DNA of 64,000 nucleotides from Flavobacterium flevense (GTDB lineage: Bacteria; Bacteroidota; Bacteroidia; Flavobacteriales; Flavobacteriaceae): NCBI RefSeq assembly GCF_900142775.1, contig NZ_FRCC01000009.1, positions 114,110-178,109 on the forward strand, in the 5' to 3' direction. Below, one piece after another: positions 6,920-15,456 of the stretch. A program made the position numbers and the translations under genes. The notes beneath the pieces were generated by a model. That model made no database searches, was not told the origin of the DNA, and worked only from the letters and a program-made list of their open reading frames with translations. Each line of letters opens with the position of its first letter. Position 1 is the first letter of the stretch.

Positions 6920-9427
6920 ATGATAAAAATAATTGTAGTCGGAAACGGCATGGTGGGTTTCAAATTTTGCGAAAAATTCGTTTCAAAATCTGGACAGGAA
7001 AAATATCAAATTACCGTATTTGGTGAAGAGCCTAGACGTGCTTATGACCGTGTTCACCTTAGTGAATACTTTGCAGGAAAGTCAGCTGATGATTTATCAA
7101 TGTCAACTGCAACTTGGTACGAAGAAAATAATATCATATTAAACACCTCTGAATTAGTTACTGATATTCATAAAGAAAATAAAACAATTACCACACATCT
7201 GGAAAAAACACATTCTTATGATTATCTGGTTTTAGCTACTGGTTCAGGTGCTTTTGTTCCGCCTATTGAAGGTGTTGAAAAAGAAGGTGTTTTTGTTTAC
7301 CGAACAATAGAAGATCTGGACGCTATTATGGCTTACGCCAAAAAAATAAAGCAAAACGGTGCAACAGAAGCTGCGGTATTAGGCGGTGGATTGCTTGGAC
7401 TAGAAGCGGCAAAAGCAGTACGTGATTTAGGATTGAATCCTCATGTAGTTGAATTTGCTCCGCGACTAATGCCAAGACAATTAGATAAAGGAGCCAGTAA
7501 CATGCTTCGTTCTAAAATTGAAGAACTTAATATTAAAATACATCTAAGTAAATCTACTCAGTTTATTGATGGTGATGACTGCATCACAGGAATGATGTTT
7601 GAAGAAGAGGAACTTTTAAAAGTAGATATGCTTGTAATCTCTGCAGGTATCAAACCTCGTGATGAACTGGGAAGAGGAGCAGGTCTTGAAGTAGGTGTAC
7701 GCGGTGGTGTTGTGGTTAACAACCAAATGCAGACTTCAGATCCTAATATCTACGCTATTGGTGAGGTGGCATTATACAATCACATGATTTATGGGCTTGT
7801 GGCTCCGGGTTATGAAATGGCCGATGTTGCTGCTGAGCAAATTTTGCAAGGAGACAAAACCATGAGAGAAAGTATTGATATGTCAACTCAGTTAAAATTA
7901 ATTGGGGTTGAGGTAGCAAGCTTTGGTGATCCATTTATAGAACATCAGGAAGGAACTCCTATTGTTTATGAAAATAAACTAAGCGGAATCTACAAAAGAA
8001 TCAATATTTCTAAAGACGGAACGAAACTTTTAGGAGGTATTCTGGTAGGAGATTCAAGTGATTACAATACTTTATTCCAAATTTACAGCAACGGAATGGC
8101 GATTCCTAAAAACCCGGAAGATTTAATTCTAGGTGCCAGAGGAGGAGAATCTTCTTCTATGGGAAGTGCTATGGATTTGCCGGATACAGCCGTAATCTGT
8201 TCTTGCGAAAATGTGACTAAAGGAAGCATTTGCTGTTCTATTACTGATGGAAGTTGTGAAACTTTTGGTGATGTGGTAAAAGCAACTAAAGCAACTTCGG
8301 GTTGTGGTGGTTGTAAACCAATGGTAGCCGACTTAGTAAAAGAAGCTCAGAAATCTTTAGGAAAAGAAGTGAAAGATGTTGTTTGTGAGCATTTTGCTTA
8401 CAGCCGTCAGGAATTATTTGATATTGTGAAAATCAATAAATTCACAAATCATAATGAAGTATTGGGAACCATTGGAAAAGGAGACGGTTGCGAAATTTGC
8501 CGACCTGTTTTATCTTCTATCTTCTCCAGTATTTACAATGACACTGCTAACAAACACGTAACATCTCAGGATTCAAACGATAGATTCTTAGCTAATATTC
8601 AAAGAAACGGAACCTATTCAGTAGTTCCAAGAATGGCTGGTGGTGAAGTTACTGCCGAGAAATTAATCGCAATTGGTGAAGTAGCTAAAGAATACAATTT
8701 ATATACTAAAATAACCGGAGCACAACGTGTGGATTTATTTGGTGCTGAACTAAATGATTTACCTGCTATCTGGAAAAAATTAATTGACAAAGGTTTTGAA
8801 AGTGGTCATGCTTATGGTAAATCCTTAAGAGCCGTAAAAAGCTGTGTAGGTAATGCCTGGTGCCGTTACGGAATGGACGACAGTACCACATTAGCCATCG
8901 AACTGGAAAATCGTTACAGAGGAATTCGTTCTCCGCATAAATTAAAAGGAGGAGTTTCGGCTTGTATCAGAGAATGTGCTGAAGCAAGAGGGAAAGATTT
9001 TGGAGTGATTGCTGTTGAAGGTGGCTGGAATCTTTACATCTGTGGTAACGGTGGTGCAAACCCTAAACACGCCGTTCTTTTAGCAGAACAAATAGACAAA
9101 GAAACCGTATTCAAATACATGGATCGTTTCCTTATGTACTATATCCGTACTGCGGGACCATTGGTTAGAACCTCTACCTGGTTAGAAAAACTGGAAGGCG
9201 GACTTGATTATTTAAAAAATGTAATCATCAACGATAGTCTTGGAATCAACGAAACACTGGAAGCAGAAATGCAACAATTAGTAGACACTTTCGAATGTGA
9301 GTGGAAACAAGCCATTGAAGATCCGGAAATGATGAAACGTTTCAGACATTTTACAAACACTGATGATCGTGATGAAACGATTGAGTATATCCCGCTTAGA
9401 GAACAAAAAATGCCTGTAGCCTGGTAA
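6920..9427 (+). CDS. nirB: Assimilatory nitrite reductase, large subunit
   Basis: An 835-aa cytosolic flavo-siroheme enzyme that reduces nitrite to ammonium with NAD(P)H. Order of parts: FAD-binding Rossmann segment from residue 1 (IVVGNGMVG), NAD(P) segment (AAVLGGGLLGLEAA, about residue 155), bacterioferritin-associated-ferredoxin-like [2Fe-2S] domain (CSCENVTKG, then SGCGGCKP, about 430-475), and the nitrite/sulfite reductase half-domains. The 4Fe-4S/siroheme cysteines are CVGNAWC and CIRECAE about 35 residues on. The length is typical of NirB. It leads the operon with nirD 90 bases downstream. Confidence 0.96.
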   Translation: MIKIIVVGNGMVGFKFCEKFVSKSGQEKYQITVFGEEPRRAYDRVHLSEYFAGKSADDLSMSTATWYEENNIILNTSELVTDIHKENKTITTHLEKTHSYDYLVLATGSGAFVPPIEGVEKEGVFVYRTIEDLDAIMAYAKKIKQNGATEAAVLGGGLLGLEAAKAVRDLGLNPHVVEFAPRLMPRQLDKGASNMLRSKIEELNIKIHLSKSTQFIDGDDCITGMMFEEEELLKVDMLVISAGIKPRDELGRGAGLEVGVRGGVVVNNQMQTSDPNIYAIGEVALYNHMIYGLVAPGYEMADVAAEQILQGDKTMRESIDMSTQLKLIGVEVASFGDPFIEHQEGTPIVYENKLSGIYKRINISKDGTKLLGGILVGDSSDYNTLFQIYSNGMAIPKNPEDLILGARGGESSSMGSAMDLPDTAVICSCENVTKGSICCSITDGSCETFGDVVKATKATSGCGGCKPMVADLVKEAQKSLGKEVKDVVCEHFAYSRQELFDIVKINKFTNHNEVLGTIGKGDGCEICRPVLSSIFSSIYNDTANKHVTSQDSNDRFLANIQRNGTYSVVPRMAGGEVTAEKLIAIGEVAKEYNLYTKITGAQRVDLFGAELNDLPAIWKKLIDKGFESGHAYGKSLRAVKSCVGNAWCRYGMDDSTTLAIELENRYRGIRSPHKLKGGVSACIRECAEARGKDFGVIAVEGGWNLYICGNGGANPKHAVLLAEQIDKETVFKYMDRFLMYYIRTAGPLVRTSTWLEKLEGGLDYLKNVIINDSLGINETLEAEMQQLVDTFECEWKQAIEDPEMMKRFRHFTNTDDRDETIEYIPLREQKMPVAW

Positions 9428-9517
9428 TATTTTTTAATAAAGTAGTTTATAATTTATGAATTTTTTGTTTTCCTGATTGCTGTTAAATCAGGAAAACAAA
9501 CCCAAAAACAAAACAAC

Positions 9518-9895
9518 ATGGAAAACATACTAAAAAAATATGAATCAGTAACTCCAAGTGATGTAAAAGTATGGTTTAATGCCGGTAAAACTGCCGATTT
9601 TCCAGCTGATGGTGGAGGATGTGTGAAATACAAAGACAAACAAATTGCTGTTATTAATTTCGAAAGAAGAAACGAATGGTATGCCTGTCAGAATTTATGT
9701 CCGCACAAAATGGAAATGGTACTTTCCAGAGGGATGATAGGATCCGCTGATGAACTGCCTAAAATTGCCTGTCCTATCCACAAAAAAACATTTTCTTTAA
9801 AGGACGGAAGCAACTTAAGCGGTGATGATTTAAAAATTGCAACGTATCCGGTGAAGATTGTGGAAGACGAAGTATTGATTGGGTTTATGGATTAA
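9518..9895 (+). CDS. nirD: Nitrite reductase small subunit with intact Rieske ligands
   Basis: A 125-aa Rieske-fold subunit of NAD(P)H nitrite reductase. Both ligand pairs for a [2Fe-2S] cluster are present: CPH in QNLCPHKM and CPIH in ACPIHKKTF, about 40 residues apart. Enterobacterial NirD keeps the fold but lacks these ligands, so this version probably holds a working cluster and could pass electrons to NirB. It follows nirB and precedes the DUF4202 gene by about 24 bases, consistent with one transcript. Confidence 0.92.
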   Translation: MENILKKYESVTPSDVKVWFNAGKTADFPADGGGCVKYKDKQIAVINFERRNEWYACQNLCPHKMEMVLSRGMIGSADELPKIACPIHKKTFSLKDGSNLSGDDLKIATYPVKIVEDEVLIGFMD

Positions 9896-9919
9896 ATATG
9901 TATCTTTGATGTATCAAAA

Positions 9920-10516
9920 ATGCACCAAATGACAACTACACCATTCCAACAGGCAAGCCAATGGATTGATGCCGAAAACGCACAAGATCCTAACATAGAA
10001 ATACACGAATCCATAAGTTTTTCTAAAGAACTGTTGTATTCTAACAGGATGTATGAAAGGCTTATGGATTTTTATCCTGATGCTTCTGAAGAAGTTCAAA
10101 TCGCTGCCAAAGCGCAACATATTTGCCGTTGGAAAATAGCCAGAGAATCTTACCCGATGGATCGCGTGGGCTATTTAAAATGGCGTGAGGATTTAAAAAA
10201 ATTCCATGCTAAAACTACGGCAGGAATTCTGGAAAAAGCAGGATATAATGCTGAATTTATTGCCAGAGTTGCTTTCTTAATCGAAAAAAAATTACTTAAA
10301 AAAGACGAAGAAACACAGCTGCTGGAAGATGTGATCTGTTTGGTTTTCTTAGAATATTATCTGGAACCTTTTGTAGAGAAACACGATACTGAAAAACTCA
10401 AAAACATTATTCTGAAAACATGGAATAAAATGTCTGAAAAAGGACATCAGGCTGCTTTGCAAATTAATTACAGCCCAGCCAATCTACAGTTAATTAAAGA
10501 TGCTCTGGGATTGTAA
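9920..10516 (+). CDS. DUF4202-domain protein linked to nitrate assimilation
   Basis: A 198-aa soluble helical protein that I recognise as the DUF4202 family, commonly found beside nitrite/nitrate assimilation genes. Its hallmark is the run AAKAQHICRWKIARESYP followed by MDRVGYLKWR (about residues 58-86), with histidine and charged residues that could bind metal as in HD-type proteins. Two ATGs, at 9920 and 9929, are possible starts. It lies between nirD and a nitrate-sensing kinase gene, so a role in nitrogen-oxide sensing or signalling is plausible. The biochemical activity is unknown. Confidence 0.85.
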   Translation: MHQMTTTPFQQASQWIDAENAQDPNIEIHESISFSKELLYSNRMYERLMDFYPDASEEVQIAAKAQHICRWKIARESYPMDRVGYLKWREDLKKFHAKTTAGILEKAGYNAEFIARVAFLIEKKLLKKDEETQLLEDVICLVFLEYYLEPFVEKHDTEKLKNIILKTWNKMSEKGHQAALQINYSPANLQLIKDALGL

Positions 10517-10528
10517 CCGGATTCCATT

Positions 10529-12340
10529 ATGACAAAAGAAGTTAAAGCCTTATCTGATAAACTTAATTTTAAAAAATTAAAGCAAATGTATCTGTTTGCT
10601 TTAGTCACGATTGCTGTTACCGTACTTTTAAGTCAGCTGCTTATTCAGCATAATATTAACAGCCAGATCAATGATTCCCGCCTGATTAATATTTCCGGAA
10701 AACAACGAATGCTAAGTCAGAAACTGGCAAAAGAAGTGTTGATATTAAATTCTTTTTCGAAAGATTCAGATATCAATGAACAAATTTCGAATATAAAGAA
10801 TACACTGGAACTTTGGAAATTCACTCATTTAGCCTTAGAAAAAGGAAACGACACTCTTAATTTTCCAAAAGAAAAAAGCCCGGCGCTTTTAGGTTTATAC
10901 AAAAATATAAAGTCTAATGTGGATCTTATAGACAGTGCCACAACCAAGTATCTCAACAATAAGAATAATCCGGATGCTCAGTTAGAGAATACTCAGGAAG
11001 TACAAACTATCCTTGACAATGTAGCTGTTTTTATTACTAAAATGCATCGCATTGTGGGGCAATATGAGCAGGAAGCTTTAGACAAAGTAACCCGCCAGCG
11101 GAACATAGAATACGGCATTTTAAGTTTTACGCTCTTCGTTTTATTTTTAGAATTTTTGTTCATTTTTAAACCTACGAATAAGAAAATTGAATTACTGATT
11201 TCTAAATTACTGATCTCTGAAAGGAGAGCCATTAAGCTGGCACGCGATACTGAAGCGATTAGTATCATCAAAGAAAACTCGGTAAAAGAATTGAAGTCGC
11301 TCAATTTTGCAATGGAGAATACCTTGCTTTATTGCCGCATAAGTCCTCAGGGAAAAATTATTCACATGGGAGAAAAATTTGCAAAACTATTGCAATACAA
11401 CCCTTCTTTTGATGTCGATAAAAGTTTTTCTAAAGCCATTACCACAGTAGAAAAAGAGCAGTTGGCGATCGATCAGATTATCGCTGATAAGCAAAGAGGA
11501 GGCTGGCAGGGCGAGTTGAATACAACCGATAGAAATGGGGACACCTTATGGCTGGATATGTCGATGATTCCGGTTAGAATTAGAAAAGACGAATCGGAAT
11601 TACTGGTTATTTGTTTTAATATTACCATTCGAAAAAATGCCGAATTAGAAGTAGAGCGACTCAATCGGGAAAATATTGTAGAGCGAATCAATCAGCAAAA
11701 AATCATTTCGAGCAAGATTGTTGAAAATCAGGAAAACGAGCAAAACCGTATTGCCAGAGAGATTCATGACGGAATAGGGCAGATGCTTACCGGATTAAAA
11801 TTCAGTTTAGAAAGTATTAATTTAGAGGATAAAGAAAAATCAGCTCAAAAAATAGAATACCTTAAAAAACTATCTCTGGATATTATCAAAGGAGTCCGTA
11901 CGGCTACTTTTAACCTGATGCCGCCGGAACTGAGTGATCACGGAATTGTGCCATCGATTACTAAACTTACATTAGAACTCACCAAACTCACCGGAAAAAA
12001 CATTCAGTTTTACAATAAAAGCGAGTTTGATCAGCGTTTAGATTCTTTAATCGAAATCAACATTTACCGTTTAACACAGGAAGCCATCAATAATGCTATC
12101 AAGTATGCCGATTCTTCTCATATTATTGTTCAGCTTTCGCACAGTAATAAAATACTAAGTATTACGGTTGATGATAACGGCAAAGGATTTGATTTAGCAA
12201 CAGTAGAAAAAAAGCGAAACAGTGAGTCGGGAATGGGCTTATTGTTTATGAAAGAACGCGTAAGATACATCAACGGAAGGGTGTTTATCAATTCCATTCC
12301 GGGAGAAGGAACCCGAATCACCTTTAACATTCCCATATAA
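10529..12340 (+). CDS. NarX-like membrane sensor histidine kinase
   Basis: A 603-aa sensor kinase. The membrane helix at about residues 20-39 is followed by a periplasmic NarX/PilJ-type helical sensor containing the P-box-like segment SRLINISGKQRMLSQKL (50-66), which in NarX and NarQ binds nitrate or nitrite. A second helix lies at about 194-212, a PAS domain at about 250-370, then a HisKA_3 dimerisation helix with REIHDGIGQ (His about 412) and an HATPase domain ending GKGFDLATVE and GMGLLFMKERV. It begins 12 bases after the DUF4202 gene. Its partner is the NarL-like regulator 83 bases downstream. Nitrate/nitrite sensing is inferred from the P-box. Confidence 0.88.
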   Translation: MTKEVKALSDKLNFKKLKQMYLFALVTIAVTVLLSQLLIQHNINSQINDSRLINISGKQRMLSQKLAKEVLILNSFSKDSDINEQISNIKNTLELWKFTHLALEKGNDTLNFPKEKSPALLGLYKNIKSNVDLIDSATTKYLNNKNNPDAQLENTQEVQTILDNVAVFITKMHRIVGQYEQEALDKVTRQRNIEYGILSFTLFVLFLEFLFIFKPTNKKIELLISKLLISERRAIKLARDTEAISIIKENSVKELKSLNFAMENTLLYCRISPQGKIIHMGEKFAKLLQYNPSFDVDKSFSKAITTVEKEQLAIDQIIADKQRGGWQGELNTTDRNGDTLWLDMSMIPVRIRKDESELLVICFNITIRKNAELEVERLNRENIVERINQQKIISSKIVENQENEQNRIAREIHDGIGQMLTGLKFSLESINLEDKEKSAQKIEYLKKLSLDIIKGVRTATFNLMPPELSDHGIVPSITKLTLELTKLTGKNIQFYNKSEFDQRLDSLIEINIYRLTQEAINNAIKYADSSHIIVQLSHSNKILSITVDDNGKGFDLATVEKKRNSESGMGLLFMKERVRYINGRVFINSIPGEGTRITFNIPI

Positions 12341-12344
12341 TTTT

Positions 12345-12395
12345 AAAATAAAATACGTAAAAAACACGTATATTGCACTACTTTAAACTAAGTAG
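12345..12395 (+). promoter_or_regulatory. Probable internal promoter before the response-regulator gene
   Basis: ATACGTAAAAAACACGTATATTGC contains two TACGTA-like elements (given here as TACGTA and ACGTAT) and a near-consensus -7 box TATATTGC. The ACGTATATT core is also present at the nirB -7 region. The sequence is visible; promoter activity is inferred. Confidence 0.4.
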
Positions 12396-12423
12396 CTAAT
12401 TTATTTATTAAACGCAATAAGTT

Positions 12424-13083
12424 ATGAACGATACAATTCGAGTGGTACTGGCAGATGATCATTTTTTTGTGAGAGATGGTATTAAATCACTTTTAGAAAG
12501 CGAAAAAAATATTGTAGTTGTAGGAGAAGCGACCGATGGATTAGAAGCTTTAGAGGTAGTAACCACTACTAAACCTGACTTATTAATTGTGGATATCCGA
12601 ATGCCGCATCATACCGGTATTGAGGTAGTTGAAAAACTGCGCAATCAGAATAACACCGTAAAAATCATCGTGCTTTCGATGCACGAATCAGAAGAATATG
12701 TATTAAAATCCATCAAGGCAGGTGCCGATGGTTATTTGCTTAAAGGTTCGAGCAAAGAGGAGTTTTTAAAGGCTTTGCACGCTGTAGCTAATGGAGGAAA
12801 GTATTTCACAGGGGATATTTCGTCTATATTAATCAATCAGTTAACCAGTGCCACCAGCACATTAGAACCAAAACCTGCTCTTGCCGAGGATTTAACGATT
12901 ACCAAAAGAGAAAAAGAAATCCTGACGCTTTTATTATCCGGAAAAGGAAATAAAGAAATAGCCGAAGCCCTGGAAATCAGTAAACGTACTGCCGAAGTAC
13001 ATCGTTTTAACCTTATGAAAAAACTAAAAGTCAAAAACCTAATGGAATTGTCTAACAAAGCCACCGAATATTCATTGATATAA
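12424..13083 (+). CDS. NarL/FixJ-family response regulator
   Basis: A 219-aa two-domain regulator. The receiver domain has the acidic pair in VLADDHFF, the phospho-acceptor aspartate in LLIVDIRMP (about residue 58), and lysine in YLLKGSSKEE. The C-terminal LuxR-type helix-turn-helix reads TKREKEILTLLLSGKGNKE then IAEALEISKRTAEVHR. It follows the NarX-like kinase gene and is almost certainly its cognate partner. Likely targets are nirB and narK, whose promoters share AAGTATT/TACGTA motifs with its own upstream region. A terminator follows. Confidence 0.92.
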   Translation: MNDTIRVVLADDHFFVRDGIKSLLESEKNIVVVGEATDGLEALEVVTTTKPDLLIVDIRMPHHTGIEVVEKLRNQNNTVKIIVLSMHESEEYVLKSIKAGADGYLLKGSSKEEFLKALHAVANGGKYFTGDISSILINQLTSATSTLEPKPALAEDLTITKREKEILTLLLSGKGNKEIAEALEISKRTAEVHRFNLMKKLKVKNLMELSNKATEYSLI

Positions 13084-13121
13084 AAATCTAAATAATAAGG
13101 ATAATTTATCCTTCTGTTTTG

Positions 13122-13160
13122 AATCCTGTTTTTAGTTACGGCTAAGAACAGGATTTTTTA
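13122..13160 (+). terminator. Terminator after the response-regulator gene
   Basis: AATCCTGTTTTTAG pairs with CTAAGAACAGGATT (one mismatch) and is followed by a T-run. A small palindrome AAGGATAA-T-TTATCCTT lies just upstream at 13097-13113. Confidence 0.88.
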
Positions 13161-13169
13161 TTACGGTCT

Positions 13170-13370
13170 TTATTTAACCGCAAAGGGCACAAAGTTTAAC
13201 GCAAAGTTCACAAAGAGAAATCCTTTTAAATCTGTGAAAATCTGTGGCTAAAATTTTTCACCACAAAAGACACAAAGCTTCCGCAAAGGATTAAAAACTT
13301 ATATGAACTTAATTCTTTACTTGTTCATAAAGCATTTCAAAAAAAACTTATATGACTTATATGTTTTTTA
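13170..13370. repeat. Dispersed intergenic repeat tract
   Basis: Short degenerate units CGCAAAG-GCACAAAG, CTGTGAAAATCTGTGG and ACTTATATGACTTATATG fill this spacer. Related text recurs at 36836-36930 and 63660-63710, and the ACTTATATGACTTATATG unit recurs at 54389-54410. No coding potential is seen. Such tracts look like decayed copies of a chromosome-wide repeat. Confidence 0.5.
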
Positions 13371-13454
13371 AAAAATGTCATACCAATAGCAATGTCAAAA
13401 ATCAATTTTAATGAAATGTTTGCAAAGAACAAACCTAATCCGCGGTCAATCAAA

Positions 13455-13575
13455 ACCATAAGTACTAAATACGTATTTAAATAAGTATTTTTACTTAATT
13501 ATTTTGCAAAACCTGCGTTTTCGCAACTTTTTAAACGTTTCAAGTACTTAAATTTGTCAAAAAATATAAGTAGTT
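13455..13575 (+). promoter_or_regulatory. narK promoter region
   Basis: Contains a perfect palindrome TAAATACGTATTTA, then AATAAGTATTT, AAGTACTTAA, and a -7 box TAAATTTG at 13549-13556. ATG follows 20 bases later. The AAGTATT and TACGTA elements match those before nirB, suggesting common control by the NarL-like regulator (inference). Confidence 0.6.
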
Positions 13576-15060
13576 ATGGAAAACGCAAAATCATTATCCA
13601 AATCGCACCGAATGTTATTTCTCAATACATTAGCCTTTACAGTATGTTTTGCCTGCTGGACGCTAAACGGTGTATTAGTAACCTATCTGGTAGACAAAGG
13701 TATTTTTAACTGGGATGTAATTCAGGTAGGATGGCTTTTAGGAATTCCTATTTTAACAGGAGCCGTAATGCGTTTACCACTCGGAATATTAACCGACAAA
13801 TACGGCGGAAAATACGTGTTTTCATTATTATTGCTATTGTGTTCCATTCCGTTGTTTTTACTTCCGTTAGCTAATAGTTTTACCATGTTTGCCCTTTTAA
13901 GCTTTTTATTTGGGATGGTAGGAACCAGTTTTGCAGTAGGAGTAGGTTACACCTCCATTCTGTACCCCAAGGAATGGCAGGGCAGGGCACTTGGGATTTT
14001 CGGAATGGGAAATGCCGGTGCAGCAATTACAACATTTATAGCACCGTCATTACTCAATCAGTTCTCTGCTAATGATCCTGAAAACGGTTGGAAATTATTA
14101 CCCGTGATTTACGGAGCAGCGTTATTAATTATCGGAGTATTGTTTTTGATTTTTGCAGAAAATAAAAAGATGGAAAAAAGCACTAAAACCATTCCGCAAA
14201 TGCTGAGCACCCTGACAAATGTTCGTGTGTGGCGTTTTGGAGCATACTATTTCTTAGTATTTGGTTGTTTTGTAGCTTATTCCCAATGGTTGTTGCCTAA
14301 TTTCATGAATGTGTACCAAACCAGCTTAGTCATGGGCGGAATGTTTGCTACGTTGTTCAGTTTACCATCAGGAGTTATTCGTGCCTTTGGCGGTTATTTA
14401 TCAGATAAATACGGAGCCCGAAAAGTAATGTACTGGGTATTGGGATCCTCTGTAATCCTTAGTGCTTTATTGATGGTGCCTAAAATGGAAGTTACCACAG
14501 CAGGTTCAGGAATTATGGCTAAAAATGCCGGAATCGTTACTAATGTTTCGCCTACCCATATTAAAGTGGGAGAGACCGATATAGCTGTAATGGCCAAAAA
14601 AGAAAATGTTACCGATGGCGCTACGATTTTACCAACCAAAACCTCCTGGCAGGAAGTAATAGTGTCCGAAAATCAAAGCGTGGCTAAAAAAGAATTGCTG
14701 GCTAAAGGAATAACCAAAATCAAGTTTGACGCTAACATGTGGGTGTATCTTGTCTTAGTTATTTTGATAGGGATTTCCTGGGGAATAGGGAAAGCGGCAG
14801 TTTACAAACACATCCCCGAATATTTCCCTACCGAAGTAGGCGTTGTAGGCGGAATGGTAGGATTACTGGGCGGTCTGGGCGGATTCTTTTGTCCTATCAT
14901 CTTTAGTTACCTGCTTAATTTCACCGGACTCTGGTCCAGCTCATGGATGTTTGTATTGTTGTTCTCCATCATTTGTCTGGTATGGATGCACATCACCATC
15001 ACTAAAATGATGAATAAAAACGAACCCAATTTATCCAAACAAATAGAAACTAAAAACTAA
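13576..15060 (+). CDS. narK: NarK-type nitrate/nitrite MFS transporter
   Basis: A 494-aa major facilitator with 12 predicted helices that moves nitrate or nitrite across the inner membrane. Family features include CWTLNGVLVTYL in helix 1, the MFS loop motif RLPLGILTDKYGGK (about residues 74-87) and its second-half counterpart GGYLSDKYGARKV (about 273-285), and glycine-rich helices 5 and 11 (GVVGGMVGLLGGLGGF). A soluble insertion of about 90 residues (about 302-390) splits helices 8 and 9 and makes it longer than enterobacterial NarK. It is a separate transcript with its own promoter and terminator, next to the nitrite reductase operon. Confidence 0.92.
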   Translation: MENAKSLSKSHRMLFLNTLAFTVCFACWTLNGVLVTYLVDKGIFNWDVIQVGWLLGIPILTGAVMRLPLGILTDKYGGKYVFSLLLLLCSIPLFLLPLANSFTMFALLSFLFGMVGTSFAVGVGYTSILYPKEWQGRALGIFGMGNAGAAITTFIAPSLLNQFSANDPENGWKLLPVIYGAALLIIGVLFLIFAENKKMEKSTKTIPQMLSTLTNVRVWRFGAYYFLVFGCFVAYSQWLLPNFMNVYQTSLVMGGMFATLFSLPSGVIRAFGGYLSDKYGARKVMYWVLGSSVILSALLMVPKMEVTTAGSGIMAKNAGIVTNVSPTHIKVGETDIAVMAKKENVTDGATILPTKTSWQEVIVSENQSVAKKELLAKGITKIKFDANMWVYLVLVILIGISWGIGKAAVYKHIPEYFPTEVGVVGGMVGLLGGLGGFFCPIIFSYLLNFTGLWSSSWMFVLLFSIICLVWMHITITKMMNKNEPNLSKQIETKN

Positions 15061-15084
15061 ATTCTAATTACTATACACAACTGG

Positions 15085-15117
15085 AAACCATCCTTTTCAA
15101 TAAAGGGTGGTTTTTTT
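15085..15117 (+). terminator. Terminator of narK
   Basis: AAACCATCCTTT pairs with AAAGGGTGGTTT (one wobble) around a 5-base loop, followed by T residues. Confidence 0.92.
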
Positions 15118-15128
15118 ATGGAGCTGAT

Positions 15129-15226
15129 CCCGCTGTCCGCTATATCTTTTTATTTTTTTCCCCTTTTATAGTTTTTAAACTCTAAAAGGGGAAAAAAATA
15201 AAAAGGATGCCGCTACCATCAGGGCT
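15129..15226 (+). repeat. Variable-core palindromic element, copy A
   Basis: Conserved ends CCCGCTGTCCGCTATATCT and AGGATGCCGCTACCATC-AGGGCT enclose a perfect inverted repeat of 23 bp (15146-15168 with 15183-15205), an AT-rich arm containing CCCC/GGGG. Two more copies with the same ends but unrelated cores lie at 25741-25811 (opposite orientation) and 63527-63595. It follows the narK terminator. Confidence 0.75.
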
Positions 15227-15456
15227 AAGGCATCGGTTACCAAAAGAAAAATAAACTCCAAATCCAGCGCAAATCCTTAATGAAATAATTGACAAATAAA
15301 AAGGGTTGCGGAAATTTTTGTAAGATTTATTTATATATTAGCTAAAAAAGTAAATTCTGATGATGTCAGATAAAGCAACCCGATTTAAGGATGATAGGTC
15401 TGGTTTTATCAGACCTATATACTAGTTGGGCACAATACGCAAAAAAACGAAATAAA

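Noticed and set aside
15425..15431. GTTGGGC, a match to the integron core GTTRRRY, upstream of the unknown two-gene unit
   Set aside because: A seven-base degenerate match is expected often by chance and no hairpin partner or integrase is visible; not used as evidence for an integron.
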